Source: Deltaproteobacteria bacterium
Lineage (GTDB): Bacteria; Desulfobacterota; Desulfuromonadia; Desulfuromonadales; BM103
Assembly (NCBI GenBank): GCA_019313105.1
Contig: JAFDBW010000087.1
Location: 1 to 14,345, forward strand
DNA: 14,345 nt
Reading direction: 5' to 3'
The position numbers and the translations under genes are program-made. The notes under the pieces were generated by a model, which searched no databases, had not been told where the DNA came from, and saw only the letters and a program-made list of their open reading frames with translations. Below are positions 7,076-14,316 of the stretch, in pieces (the first letter of the stretch is position 1; each line of letters begins with the position of its first letter).

Positions 7076-7531
7076 ATGATTGCCGTCGGAAGTGACCACG
7101 GTGGGTTGGAGCTCAAGGATGCCATCCAGGCCGCACTCGCTGCGCGCGGCCTGGATGTCGACGACTATGGGACCGACAATGGCGATTCGGTCGATTACCC
7201 GGATTTCGCTGAAAAAGTCGCCGCTGCTGTGTCCCGTGGCGATGTCGAGCTCGGCATCCTGGTATGCGGAACGGGGATTGGCATGTCAATCGTTGCCAAC
7301 AAGTTTCCTGGCGTCCGCGCCGCTCTTGCAACCGACGAGTTCATGGCACAAATGGCCAAGGAGCATAACAACGCCAACGTCCTGGTCCTGGGTGGCAGGG
7401 TGCTCGCTAAAGACCTGGCCGTTAAGATGGTGAATGTGTGGCTTGATTCAACCTACGAGGCTGGACGTCATCAGCGGCGGCTTGACAAGATCTCCCGGCT
7501 GGAAAAAGATGTCCGTGCCGGCAAGTTTTAG
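7076..7531 (+). CDS. rpiB: Ribose-5-phosphate isomerase B
   Basis: RpiB interconverts ribose 5-phosphate and ribulose 5-phosphate. Starting at the ATG at 7076 it has 151 residues, the usual size, beginning MIAVGSDHGG as in the family; an upstream in-frame extension would run into fabF and is unlikely. The active-site Cys64 in LVCGTGIGMSI and His97 in EHNNANVLVLGGR are present, with the C-terminal HQRRLDKI. AAGGT at the end of fabF (7063-7067) can serve as ribosome site. Its product pool feeds ribBA (ribulose 5-phosphate) and nucleotide synthesis, so its place between the lipid and riboflavin blocks makes metabolic sense. A terminator-like hairpin follows. Confidence 0.95.
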   Translation: MIAVGSDHGGLELKDAIQAALAARGLDVDDYGTDNGDSVDYPDFAEKVAAAVSRGDVELGILVCGTGIGMSIVANKFPGVRAALATDEFMAQMAKEHNNANVLVLGGRVLAKDLAVKMVNVWLDSTYEAGRHQRRLDKISRLEKDVRAGKF

Positions 7532-7541
7532 TTTGTAAGTT

Positions 7542-7573
7542 CGGGCAGGCCCAGCGCCTGCCCGCTTTATTTT
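7542..7573 (+). terminator. Intrinsic terminator-like hairpin between rpiB and glyA
   Basis: CGGGCAGGC (7542-7550) and GCCTGCCCG (7556-7564) form a perfect 9-bp GC-rich stem with the five-base loop CCAGC, followed by CTTTATTTT (7565-7573). This is the best intrinsic terminator in the window. Only 26 bases separate it from the glyA ribosome site and I see no promoter there. It therefore either attenuates one transcript or ends it, with a hidden promoter serving glyA. Confidence 0.75.
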
Positions 7574-7614
7574 CAAGCAAGATTCTCGATCAATAATCTG
7601 GAGGTTGTATCCCC

Positions 7615-8865
7615 ATGTTTGACAAGCTCGACCAATTCGACCCCGAAATCACAGCGGCAATCCGCCAGGAGACGGAGCGCCAGGAATATAGCCTGGAATT
7701 CATTGCTTCGGAAAATTTCGTCAGCGAGGAAGTCCTCGCTGCACAAGGTTCCGTCCTGACCAACAAGTACGCCGAAGGCTACCCTGGCAAAAGATATTAT
7801 GGCGGCTGTGAATATGTTGACGTCGCCGAGCAGTTGGCAATCGATCGCGCCAAGCAGCTGTTCGGCGCCGAACATGTCAACGTTCAAGCCCATTCCGGTT
7901 CCCAGGCCAATATGGCGGTTTATTTTGCCGCCTGCCAGCCTGGCGATACGGTTCTCGGCATGAACCTGGCCCACGGCGGTCATCTGACCCACGGCTCTCC
8001 GGTCAATTTCTCCGGTAAATTGTTCAATATCGTGCCCTACGGTATCCGCAGGGATACCGGTATGATCGATTATGACGAAGTGGAAACGTTGGCCAAACAA
8101 CATCAGCCCAAGCTGATCGTGGTCGGGGCGAGTGCTTATCCCCGCACACTCGATTTCGAAGCTTTCCGCCGGATTGCCGATATGGTTGGTGCCCCGGTGA
8201 TGGTTGATATGGCGCATATCGCAGGTCTGGTTGCTGCGGGTGTGCACCCCTCGCCGGTTGCACATGCGGAATACGTGACGACTACAACGCACAAGACCTT
8301 GCGTGGGCCTCGCGGCGGCATGATCCTCTGCCAGGAGGAATTTGCCAAAAAACTGAACAGCAATATCTTCCCGGGCATCCAGGGCGGGCCGCTGATGCAT
8401 GTCATCGCTGCCAAGGCCGTCGCTTTCAAGGAAGCACTGACCCCAGAATTCAAAACCTATGCCGGGCAGGTGGTCAAAAATGCCCAGGCACTGGCTGCTG
8501 AGCTGGTCTCGCGTGGTTACAACCTGGTTTCAGGGGGTACTGACAACCACCTGATGCTGGTTGATTTCGGAGACAGTGACCTGACCGGTAAGGTGGCCGA
8601 GGAAACGCTCGAAAAAGCCGGTATCACCGTTAACAAGAACGCCGTGCCTTTCGATACCCGCTCGCCGTTTGTGACCAGTGGGGTGCGGATTGGCACGCCG
8701 GCCAGCACGACCCGCGGTTTGAAGGAAACAGAAATGCGCCAGATCGGCGCATGGATCGATGAAGCCCTGCAAAACATTGAGAATGACACAGTGCTGGCGA
8801 GAATTCGTGGCGAAATCCGCGAGCTCTGCAAGCAGTTTCCGCTTTACGCCCACAGGCTGGTTTAA
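7615..8865 (+). CDS. glyA: Serine hydroxymethyltransferase
   Basis: GlyA converts serine and tetrahydrofolate to glycine and 5,10-methylene-tetrahydrofolate, the main one-carbon entry and the donor for dTMP synthesis. It is a PLP enzyme of 416 residues. Visible motifs are ASENFVSEEV (31-40), EGYPGKRYYGG (54-64), AHSGSQAN (92-99), the PLP-pocket DMAHIAGL (198-205) and the Schiff-base Lys227 in TTTTHKTLRGPRGG. GGAGGT (7600-7605) lies nine bases before the ATG. The final A of its TAA is the first base of the dCMP deaminase ATG, so the two are translationally coupled. A terminator-like hairpin sits upstream. Confidence 0.98.
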   Translation: MFDKLDQFDPEITAAIRQETERQEYSLEFIASENFVSEEVLAAQGSVLTNKYAEGYPGKRYYGGCEYVDVAEQLAIDRAKQLFGAEHVNVQAHSGSQANMAVYFAACQPGDTVLGMNLAHGGHLTHGSPVNFSGKLFNIVPYGIRRDTGMIDYDEVETLAKQHQPKLIVVGASAYPRTLDFEAFRRIADMVGAPVMVDMAHIAGLVAAGVHPSPVAHAEYVTTTTHKTLRGPRGGMILCQEEFAKKLNSNIFPGIQGGPLMHVIAAKAVAFKEALTPEFKTYAGQVVKNAQALAAELVSRGYNLVSGGTDNHLMLVDFGDSDLTGKVAEETLEKAGITVNKNAVPFDTRSPFVTSGVRIGTPASTTRGLKETEMRQIGAWIDEALQNIENDTVLARIRGEIRELCKQFPLYAHRLV

Positions 8866-9341
8866 TGGAAAGACCGTCCTGGGACGAATATTTCATGGAC
8901 ATCACCAGCCTGGTGGCGCGACGCTCGACCTGCATGCGTCGCCAGGTCGGTGCGGTCATGGTGAAAGAGAAGAACATCCTCGCAACCGGTTATAATGGGA
9001 CGCCTTCGGGCATTACGCATTGTGATGTAACCGGTTGCCTTCGTGAGCAGTTGAATGTTCCGTCCGGAGAGCGACACGAACTGTGCCGTGGCCTGCATGC
9101 AGAACAGAATGCCATCATCCAGGCTGCAAGACATGGCGTCAATATATCGGACTCGGTCCTGTACTGCACGAATTCGCCCTGCATCATCTGCACGAAGATG
9201 CTGATTAACGCTGGCATCCGCAAAGTTGTTTACCTTCAGGGCTACTCTGACAGCCTGTCGTTGGAGATGCTCGATGAAGCTGAAATTGAGGCCCTTTCTT
9301 TTGCCGAAGTGGTCGGCAGAAAACCAGGAGACCGAGCATGA
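8865..9341 (+). CDS. Deoxycytidylate (dCMP) deaminase
   Basis: The enzyme deaminates dCMP to dUMP, the substrate of thymidylate synthase. The 158-residue protein has the zinc deaminase signature: His78 and Glu80 in LHAEQNAI, and Cys106/Cys109 in SPCIIC. The N-terminal YFMDITSLVARRSTCMRRQVGA and the TGYNGTPSG loop (41-49) are typical of dCMP deaminases and the related ComEB proteins rather than cytidine or tRNA deaminases. It overlaps glyA by one base and nrdR by four, so the three are tightly coupled. GlyA supplies the methylene-tetrahydrofolate and this enzyme the dUMP for dTMP synthesis, which explains the pairing. Confidence 0.93.
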   Translation: MERPSWDEYFMDITSLVARRSTCMRRQVGAVMVKEKNILATGYNGTPSGITHCDVTGCLREQLNVPSGERHELCRGLHAEQNAIIQAARHGVNISDSVLYCTNSPCIICTKMLINAGIRKVVYLQGYSDSLSLEMLDEAEIEALSFAEVVGRKPGDRA

Positions 9342-9802
9342 AATGTCCGTTCTGCAGTCACGATGACACCCGGGTCGTTGATTCCCGCCTCGGCAAAGAA
9401 GGCAATAATATTCGCAGGCGCCGTGAATGTATCGACTGTGAGCGACGTTTCACGACCTACGAAAGGGTAGAGGAAACCCTGCCCCTGGTGATCAAAAAAG
9501 ATGGCCGAAGGGAAGCCTTTGACCGGCAGAAGATCATTTCCGGAATCCAGCGCGCCTGTGAAAAACGTCCGGTCTCGATATCCACTATTGAGAAGGTCGT
9601 CGATCAGATGGAGCTTTCCCTGCAGGAAAGTGGTGAGAAGGAGATCGATGCCAGTCGTATCGGTGAGGCGGTCATGAGTGCGCTGCAGTCGATCGACGAG
9701 GTTGCGTACGTACGTTTTGCATCGGTTTACAGGCAGTTCCGCGATATCAACGAATTCATGTCCGAGCTGAAGGACATCCTCGCCAAGGGTGCTGAGCAAT
9801 AG
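9338..9802 (+). CDS. nrdR: Transcriptional repressor NrdR
   Basis: NrdR represses ribonucleotide reductase genes by sensing ATP or dATP and binding NrdR boxes. The 154-residue protein opens with the zinc ribbon: Cys3 and Cys6 (MKCPFC), VVDSR (13-17), then RRRRECIDCERRFTTYE with Cys31 and Cys34. An ATP-cone domain follows from about residue 48 (PLVIKKDGRREAFDRQKI) to the end. The length is standard. Its ATG overlaps the stop of the dCMP deaminase gene in an ATGA junction. No nrd gene or evident NrdR box is seen in the window, so its targets lie elsewhere. Confidence 0.97.
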   Translation: MKCPFCSHDDTRVVDSRLGKEGNNIRRRRECIDCERRFTTYERVEETLPLVIKKDGRREAFDRQKIISGIQRACEKRPVSISTIEKVVDQMELSLQESGEKEIDASRIGEAVMSALQSIDEVAYVRFASVYRQFRDINEFMSELKDILAKGAEQ

Positions 9803-9836
9803 CCCCTCTCCGATCGGTGGCGTACAGCGAACCGTC

Positions 9837-10949
9837 ATGACTAGCAAGCCTGATCGTTTCATGCAAAAAGCCCTGGAGTTGGCCCGAGTGGGGCTGGGCA
9901 GGACAGCGCCCAACCCTCCAGTTGGTGCGGTTGTCGTACGTGACGGCAGGATCGTCGGCGAGGGCTTTCACCCGGCAGCCGGTGAGCCCCATGCCGAGAT
10001 CTTTGCGCTAAGAAAAGCCGGCACGCTGGCACGTGGTGCAGAACTCTACGTGACCCTTGAACCCTGCTGCCACACCGGCCGTACCGGTCCGTGCACGGAA
10101 GCGATCATCGATGCCGGTATCGCCAAGGTTCATGTCGGGGTTGTTGATCCCAATCCGCAGGTTGCCGGCAAAGGTCTCATCCGCCTGCAGGATGCGGGTA
10201 TCGAGGTCTCTGAAGGTCTTCATGAGCCGGAATGTCGGAGGCTGATTGCACCTTTTGCCAAGCATTTGCAGAGCGGTTTGCCCTACATTGTCTACAAGGC
10301 GGCCATGACTCTGGACGGACAGACAGCTGCCGCCAGCGGCGACTCCAAATGGATATCCTGTGAGAAAAGCCGGCATCTGGTTCACGTTTTGCGCAACCAG
10401 GTCGATGGCATCATCGTCGGTTCGGGAACCGTTAATGCCGACAACCCGAAGCTGACAACCCGGTTGCAAGTCCCTGGTCGTGACCCGGTACGAATTGTCC
10501 TGGATGGATCCCTCTCGACTTCACCACGGGCCGATGTCTACAGCCGGTCATCGGTCGCCGCTTCCATTCTGGTCACTGCTGCCGATCATGTATCTGAAAA
10601 ACTGCAACCATACCTTGCTGCCGGCATTGAGGTGGTACGGGTCAAGCGCCATACAGCAGGCCTCGACCTGAAAGAGGCTATGGCTGAGCTCGGCAGGAAA
10701 AACCTTCAGTACCTGCTCCTTGAAGGAGGCAGCAAGCTGGCGGCTGCCATGCTGCAGGCTGAACTTGTCGACCGGATGATGGTGTTTGTTGCACCGAAGC
10801 TAATCGGCGGAGAGGGGCGTGGCCTGTTCTCCGGCGCAGGCGTCGACGTCATCAGTCATGCATACAAGCTGAAGCGGCTTGAGACTCGCCAGGTTGATTG
10901 CGATATACTTGTAGAAGGGGAGGTGCACTATGTTCACCGGCCTGATTGA
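9837..10949 (+). CDS. ribD: Bifunctional riboflavin deaminase-reductase RibD
   Basis: RibD performs two steps of riboflavin synthesis: deamination of the pyrimidinone intermediate, then NADPH-dependent reduction of its ribosyl side chain. Taken from the ATG at 9837 it is 370 residues, the normal length. The N-terminal deaminase domain has His52 and Glu54 (HAEIFAL) and zinc cysteines Cys77 and Cys86 in LEPCCHTGRTGPCTEAI. The reductase domain starts near 150 with YKAAMTLDGQTAA, followed by SKWIS and GSGTVNADNP. The ribosome site is weak (GGTGG, 9816-9820). A GTG at 9789 inside nrdR is possible but adds an unconserved extension. The gene overlaps ribE by 20 bases. Confidence 0.95.
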   Translation: MTSKPDRFMQKALELARVGLGRTAPNPPVGAVVVRDGRIVGEGFHPAAGEPHAEIFALRKAGTLARGAELYVTLEPCCHTGRTGPCTEAIIDAGIAKVHVGVVDPNPQVAGKGLIRLQDAGIEVSEGLHEPECRRLIAPFAKHLQSGLPYIVYKAAMTLDGQTAAASGDSKWISCEKSRHLVHVLRNQVDGIIVGSGTVNADNPKLTTRLQVPGRDPVRIVLDGSLSTSPRADVYSRSSVAASILVTAADHVSEKLQPYLAAGIEVVRVKRHTAGLDLKEAMAELGRKNLQYLLLEGGSKLAAAMLQAELVDRMMVFVAPKLIGGEGRGLFSGAGVDVISHAYKLKRLETRQVDCDILVEGEVHYVHRPD

Positions 10950-11577
10950 GGACCTTGGCACATTGCGGGAGATCCGTACCGGAGCCGACCAGGCCATACT
11001 GACGGTCGGTACTGCACTGCCAGTCACGGAGTTTACTCTCGGTGAAAGCATTGCGATCAATGGTGTCTGCCTGACTGTAACCCGGTTCGCGGAAGGAACT
11101 TTTTCTGCTGATGTTTCTCCGGAGACACTCGACTGTACAACGCTGGGACGCCTTTCTGCGGGAGCCAAAGTCAATCTGGAGCGTGCGTTGCGGCTTTCTG
11201 ATCGCCTCGGCGGGCACCTCGTCACCGGTCACGTTGACGGCTTGGCGCGGATCGTTGAACGGCGCCAGGACGGCAATGCCTGGCGCTTCAGCTTCCAGGG
11301 TGGTACAGCCTTGTGCAGTCAGCTGGTCGATAAGGGCAGCGTTGCCGTTGACGGGATCAGTCTGACGGTCAATCAAGTACAGGACGATTCGTTTTCACTT
11401 GCGGTGATTCCACACACCCTCGCCATGACCACTTTGCAGGAGCGCAGAGTCGGTGATGAAGTCAATATCGAGACCGATCTGATCGGTAAGTATGTTGCCC
11501 GTTTTCTGCAGACTGGCGGTCATCGCATGCCGCAGGGCGTGACGATGGAGACCCTTGCCAAGCATGGTTTTTTGTGA
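10930..11577 (+). CDS. ribE: Riboflavin synthase alpha chain
   Basis: The enzyme joins two molecules of 6,7-dimethyl-8-ribityllumazine to give riboflavin and the pyrimidinedione that RibH recycles. The 215-residue protein starts with the invariant MFTGLIE and contains two tandem lumazine-binding barrels. The first carries NGVCLTV (about 45-51) and GGHLVTGHVDG near its end; the second carries VDGISLTV, IPHTLAMTTL and VNIETDLIGKY. GGGGAGGT (10917-10924) within the end of ribD lies five bases before the ATG, so ribD and ribE overlap by 20 bases in different frames. The gap to ribBA is 44 bases. Confidence 0.96.
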   Translation: MFTGLIEDLGTLREIRTGADQAILTVGTALPVTEFTLGESIAINGVCLTVTRFAEGTFSADVSPETLDCTTLGRLSAGAKVNLERALRLSDRLGGHLVTGHVDGLARIVERRQDGNAWRFSFQGGTALCSQLVDKGSVAVDGISLTVNQVQDDSFSLAVIPHTLAMTTLQERRVGDEVNIETDLIGKYVARFLQTGGHRMPQGVTMETLAKHGFL

Positions 11578-11621
11578 GATATTTTAAAGTCTTGCAGAAG
11601 CTATAGAGATTAGGAAGTGTT

Positions 11622-12827
11622 ATGCCTTTAGCACGTGTTAAAGAAGCTCTTGAAGATATCCGTCAGGGAAAGATGGTTGTCCTAGTCGATGATGAGGACC
11701 GGGAGAACGAAGGCGACCTCTGTATGGCTGCCGAAATGGTCACGCCCGAAGCGATCAATTTCATGGCCAAGGAAGGGCGCGGCCTGATCTGCCTTTCCTT
11801 GACTGAAGAACGTGCCGATCACCTCGGTCTGCCTCTGATGGTCCAGGAGAACTCCTCATCTTTCGGTACCGCCTTTACCATTTCGATCGAGGCCCGTCGC
11901 GGGGTGACGACCGGCATCTCTGCTGCGGACCGGGCCCATACCATCCGGGTTGCCATAGGAGATGAAACCACTGCCAATGACCTCGCGCGGCCGGGTCATG
12001 TCTTTCCGTTGCGCGCCAAAAAGGGCGGAGTCATGGTGCGCGCCGGACAGACCGAGGGCTCGGTCGACCTGTCCCGCATGGCAGGTTTAAAGCCTGCCGG
12101 CGTCATCTGCGAGATCATGAACGATGACGGGACCATGGCACGTATGCCGGAGCTGCGTGAATTTGCATTAAAGCACCAGTTGAAAATCGTTACGATCGCC
12201 GATATGGTCGCTTATCGCATGCGCAAGGAATTGTTGATTACACGTGCCGCGGAAACCCGCCTGCCGACCAGGGACGGCGGTGAGTTCAACGCGGTGGTGT
12301 ATGACAACGAAGTTGACAGTTCACAGCATCTTGCCCTGTACAAGGGAGATATAAAGCCGGATGAGCCGATCCTGGTCAGGGTTCACTCCGAGTGCCTGAC
12401 CGGCGATGTGTTCGGTTCCGAGCGCTGTGACTGTGGTGACCAGCTGCACACCTCGATGCGCATCATAGAGGAAGAAGGCCGGGGTGTTGTCCTGTACATG
12501 CGCCAGGAGGGTCGCGGCATCGGCCTGGTCAACAAGCTCAAGGCCTACAACCTACAAGATGAAGGGTGCGACACCGTCGAGGCGAATGAAGCTCTGGGAT
12601 TCCAGGCCGACCTGCGGGATTATGGTATCGGTGCGCAGATCCTCAGCGAGCTTGGTGTCAGAAAGATCCGTTTGCTGACCAATAACCCACGTAAAATCAT
12701 AGGTCTCGAAGGCTATGGACTGGAAATTGTAGAGCGGGTGCCGATCGAGATCGAGGCCAACAAGAGTAACTTGAAATACCTCAAGGCTAAGCAGGAAAAA
12801 CTTGGCCATCTGCTGGAAAATTTATAA
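11622..12827 (+). CDS. ribBA: Bifunctional DHBP synthase / GTP cyclohydrolase II (RibBA)
   Basis: RibBA starts both branches of riboflavin synthesis: its N-terminal half makes 3,4-dihydroxy-2-butanone 4-phosphate from ribulose 5-phosphate, and its C-terminal half opens GTP. It has 401 residues. The RibB half keeps DDEDRENEGD (23-32, with Arg27 and Glu28), PGHVFPLRA (124-132), Thr144 and Glu164. The motif usually written GHTE reads GQTE, so the metal-binding His (His153 in E. coli RibB) is Gln143. The RibA half keeps zinc cysteines Cys258, Cys269 and Cys271 (SECLTGDVFGSERCDCG), YMRQEGRGIGL (292-302), RDYGIGAQ (332-339) and TNNPRKI, so it does not look like an inactive RibX domain. AGGAAG (11612-11617) precedes the ATG. 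Confidence 0.96.
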   Translation: MPLARVKEALEDIRQGKMVVLVDDEDRENEGDLCMAAEMVTPEAINFMAKEGRGLICLSLTEERADHLGLPLMVQENSSSFGTAFTISIEARRGVTTGISAADRAHTIRVAIGDETTANDLARPGHVFPLRAKKGGVMVRAGQTEGSVDLSRMAGLKPAGVICEIMNDDGTMARMPELREFALKHQLKIVTIADMVAYRMRKELLITRAAETRLPTRDGGEFNAVVYDNEVDSSQHLALYKGDIKPDEPILVRVHSECLTGDVFGSERCDCGDQLHTSMRIIEEEGRGVVLYMRQEGRGIGLVNKLKAYNLQDEGCDTVEANEALGFQADLRDYGIGAQILSELGVRKIRLLTNNPRKIIGLEGYGLEIVERVPIEIEANKSNLKYLKAKQEKLGHLLENL

Positions 12828-12828
12828 C

Positions 12829-12848
12829 TCCGAAACGGTCGTTTCGGA
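12829..12848 (+). other. 8-bp RNA hairpin between ribBA and ribH
   Basis: TCCGAAAC (12829-12836) and GTTTCGGA (12841-12848) pair perfectly around a GGTC loop, one base after the ribBA stop and nine bases before the GGGAG ribosome site of ribH. No T tract follows, so it is not an intrinsic terminator. It may influence mRNA stability or separate the translation of the two genes. Confidence 0.5.
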
Positions 12849-12868
12849 CCTTGTCCCGGGAGATTGAT

Positions 12869-13333
12869 ATGCCCAAGATTATCGAAGGAAAATTGGATGC
12901 CAAGGGGCTGCGGTTCGGCTTGCTGGTCAGTCGTTTCAACAGTTTTGTCAGCGACCGGCTTGTCGAAGGGGCGATCGATGCGCTTCTGCGACACGGCGCA
13001 GAGAAAGACGATATCAATATCGTGCGTGTCCCCGGGGCCTTCGAGATTCCGCCGACTGCAAAGCAGATGGCTGAATCCGAGCGTTACGACGCAATTGTCT
13101 GCCTCGGTGCGGTAATCCGTGGCGCAACTCCGCACTTTGAATATGTCAGCGCGGAAGTCTCCAAGGGCGTTGCCAGCGTTTCTATTGATTCAGGTATCCC
13201 GGTCACTTTTGGCGTGTTGACGACTGACACGATTGAGCAGGCAATCGAGCGCGCCGGCAGCAAGGCCGGGAACAAGGGCTTTGACGCTGCAGTGGCTGCC
13301 GTTGAGATGGCCAACCTCTACAAGGCGCTATAA
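12869..13333 (+). CDS. ribH: 6,7-dimethyl-8-ribityllumazine synthase
   Basis: RibH condenses the RibD pathway product with dihydroxybutanone phosphate from RibB to make lumazine, the substrate of RibE. I start it at the ATG at 12869 (154 residues), which has GGGAG (12858-12862) six bases upstream; a TTG at 12851 would overlap that site and add six unconserved residues. Visible motifs are SRFNSFV (21-27), VPGAFEIP (54-61), the IRGATPHFEYV loop with catalytic His89, and Arg128 in IERAGSKAGNKG. The family forms hollow icosahedral or pentameric shells, and the oligomer type cannot be told here. NusB begins six bases after its stop, a very common ribH-nusB pairing. Confidence 0.96.
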   Translation: MPKIIEGKLDAKGLRFGLLVSRFNSFVSDRLVEGAIDALLRHGAEKDDINIVRVPGAFEIPPTAKQMAESERYDAIVCLGAVIRGATPHFEYVSAEVSKGVASVSIDSGIPVTFGVLTTDTIEQAIERAGSKAGNKGFDAAVAAVEMANLYKAL

Positions 13334-13339
13334 CTCATA

Positions 13340-13813
13340 ATGGCGAGAGGTATCAGGCGGCAAGGCCGTGAGATGGCCCTGAAAGTCTTGTACAGCCTGG
13401 CGGACCACGAGGGTGGTTCACTTGAAGACGTACTCAGGGATTTCTGGAAGAACTTTCAGTTCCGCAATGACGTCCTGGGCGAGGTGATTGACGATGCACC
13501 GGACTCGCAGAGACCAGAAGTCAGGCACTTTGCCGAGTCCCTGGTTTGCGGGGTTGCCGAAAACCTGGAAAAGATTGATCAGGAACTTAACTCTTATTCG
13601 ACTAATTGGGCATTGGACCGTATGGCACGGGTCGATCTGGCGATTCTCAGGTTGGCAACATTCGAACTGATTTTTTCTCCGGATGTTCCTCTCAATGTCG
13701 TGCTCAATGAAGCGATCGAACTTGGCAAGCGCTTTGGTACAGAGGAAACACCTTCATTTATCAACGGTATCCTTGATCACATCGCGCAACAGAATCGTCC
13801 CTCAACATCATGA
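13340..13813 (+). CDS. nusB: Transcription antitermination factor NusB
   Basis: NusB binds boxA RNA together with ribosomal protein S10 to prevent premature termination in rRNA operons. The 157-residue helical protein starts with the basic ARGIRRQGREMALKVLY and ends with the conserved RMARVDLAILRLATFEL, the LNEAIELGKRFGTEETPSFINGILD segment and a short tail. The region around residues 37-60 is a longer, acidic loop than in E. coli NusB. No strong ribosome site is seen before the ATG, and with only six bases separating it from ribH, translational coupling is likely. Its stop overlaps the next gene in an ATGA junction. Confidence 0.95.
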   Translation: MARGIRRQGREMALKVLYSLADHEGGSLEDVLRDFWKNFQFRNDVLGEVIDDAPDSQRPEVRHFAESLVCGVAENLEKIDQELNSYSTNWALDRMARVDLAILRLATFELIFSPDVPLNVVLNEAIELGKRFGTEETPSFINGILDHIAQQNRPSTS

Positions 13814-14271
13814 TTCAACCTGAATATGTCAGGCAACCCGCTGATCACCTGACCGGTGAATCCGTTGTTGCCCTCTATTTTGATGACCTGAGACCACTGG
13901 ATGGTCCTGCTGCAGTCCTTGACTGGCGGCTGGACGGTCAGTTGACCAGGATGCTGCTTGATGGAGAGATTCATGGCAGGGCCGGTGAACACGTCTTGTT
14001 GCAGGGGAACAGCAAGCTCAAGGCTGACTGGGTTCTATTCGTCGGCGGCGGTAAATGGCACGGCCTCTGCGAAGAGACCCACGCAGCCCTGGTCAAACAC
14101 GTGCTGACGGTTGCTCGCCAGGCCGGTTTCAGTGACCTGTCGCTGGCCTTTTTTCAACATGAAGATTTCGATGTACAAAAGCTCCACCAGCAGATCATGG
14201 ATGCACTCGAACTCCTTGGAAAAGAAATTGAATTTTGTCGTTACACCTATTACGACGATGTGGCTGTTTAG
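13810..14271 (+). CDS. Stand-alone M17 leucyl aminopeptidase N-terminal (macro-like) domain protein
   Basis: The 153 residues resemble the N-terminal domain of M17 leucyl aminopeptidases. Supporting features are VALYFDDLRPL (20-30), LDWRLDGQLTRML (37-49), GRAGEHVLL (56-64) and an ADWVLFVGGG strand-turn (72-81), followed by a helix-rich C-terminus. The zinc-binding catalytic domain, with its Lys, Asp and Glu ligands, is absent: the frame stops and the next gene starts 45 bases later. So it is not a peptidase. In full-length enzymes this domain is macro-like and involved in oligomerisation or, in PepA, DNA binding. The gene overlaps the nusB stop by four bases, so it is probably translated with NusB. 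Its function is unknown. The family call rests on my recognition of the motifs, not on a search. Confidence 0.72.
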   Translation: MIQPEYVRQPADHLTGESVVALYFDDLRPLDGPAAVLDWRLDGQLTRMLLDGEIHGRAGEHVLLQGNSKLKADWVLFVGGGKWHGLCEETHAALVKHVLTVARQAGFSDLSLAFFQHEDFDVQKLHQQIMDALELLGKEIEFCRYTYYDDVAV

Positions 14272-14316
14272 GCATTGTCAAAAGAAAGACATGCTACCAA
14301 AGAAAAGGTTGCTCGT

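Noticed and set aside
6457..7125. Minus-strand reading frame of 222 codons opposite fabF and rpiB
   Set aside because: It lies fully over two well-supported genes, and its composition reflects the complementary codons rather than a protein family.
7574..7614. Glycine or other riboswitch before glyA
   Set aside because: Only about 40 bases lie after the hairpin, with no aptamer-like structure. The hairpin itself is a simple stem with a T-rich tail.
7573..8400. Long minus-strand reading frame opposite glyA (275 codons)
   Set aside because: It is the antisense shadow of a clear serine hydroxymethyltransferase, has no recognisable domain and no ribosome site.
9789..9836. GTG start for ribD inside nrdR
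   Set aside because: It adds 16 residues without family resemblance; the ATG at 9837 gives normal RibD length. The weak ribosome site leaves some doubt.
9242..9913. Minus-strand reading frame of 223 codons opposite nrdR
   Set aside because: It is a shadow of nrdR and flanking genes, with no family features or start signals.
11578..11621. FMN riboswitch or separate promoter before ribBA
   Set aside because: The gap is 44 bases, far too short for an FMN aptamer. TATAGA at 11602-11607 has no matching -35 element at the right distance. No FMN element is seen before ribD either.
12851..12868. Upstream TTG start for ribH
   Set aside because: The extension would contain the ribosome site GGGAG, and the added residues are not typical of lumazine synthase.
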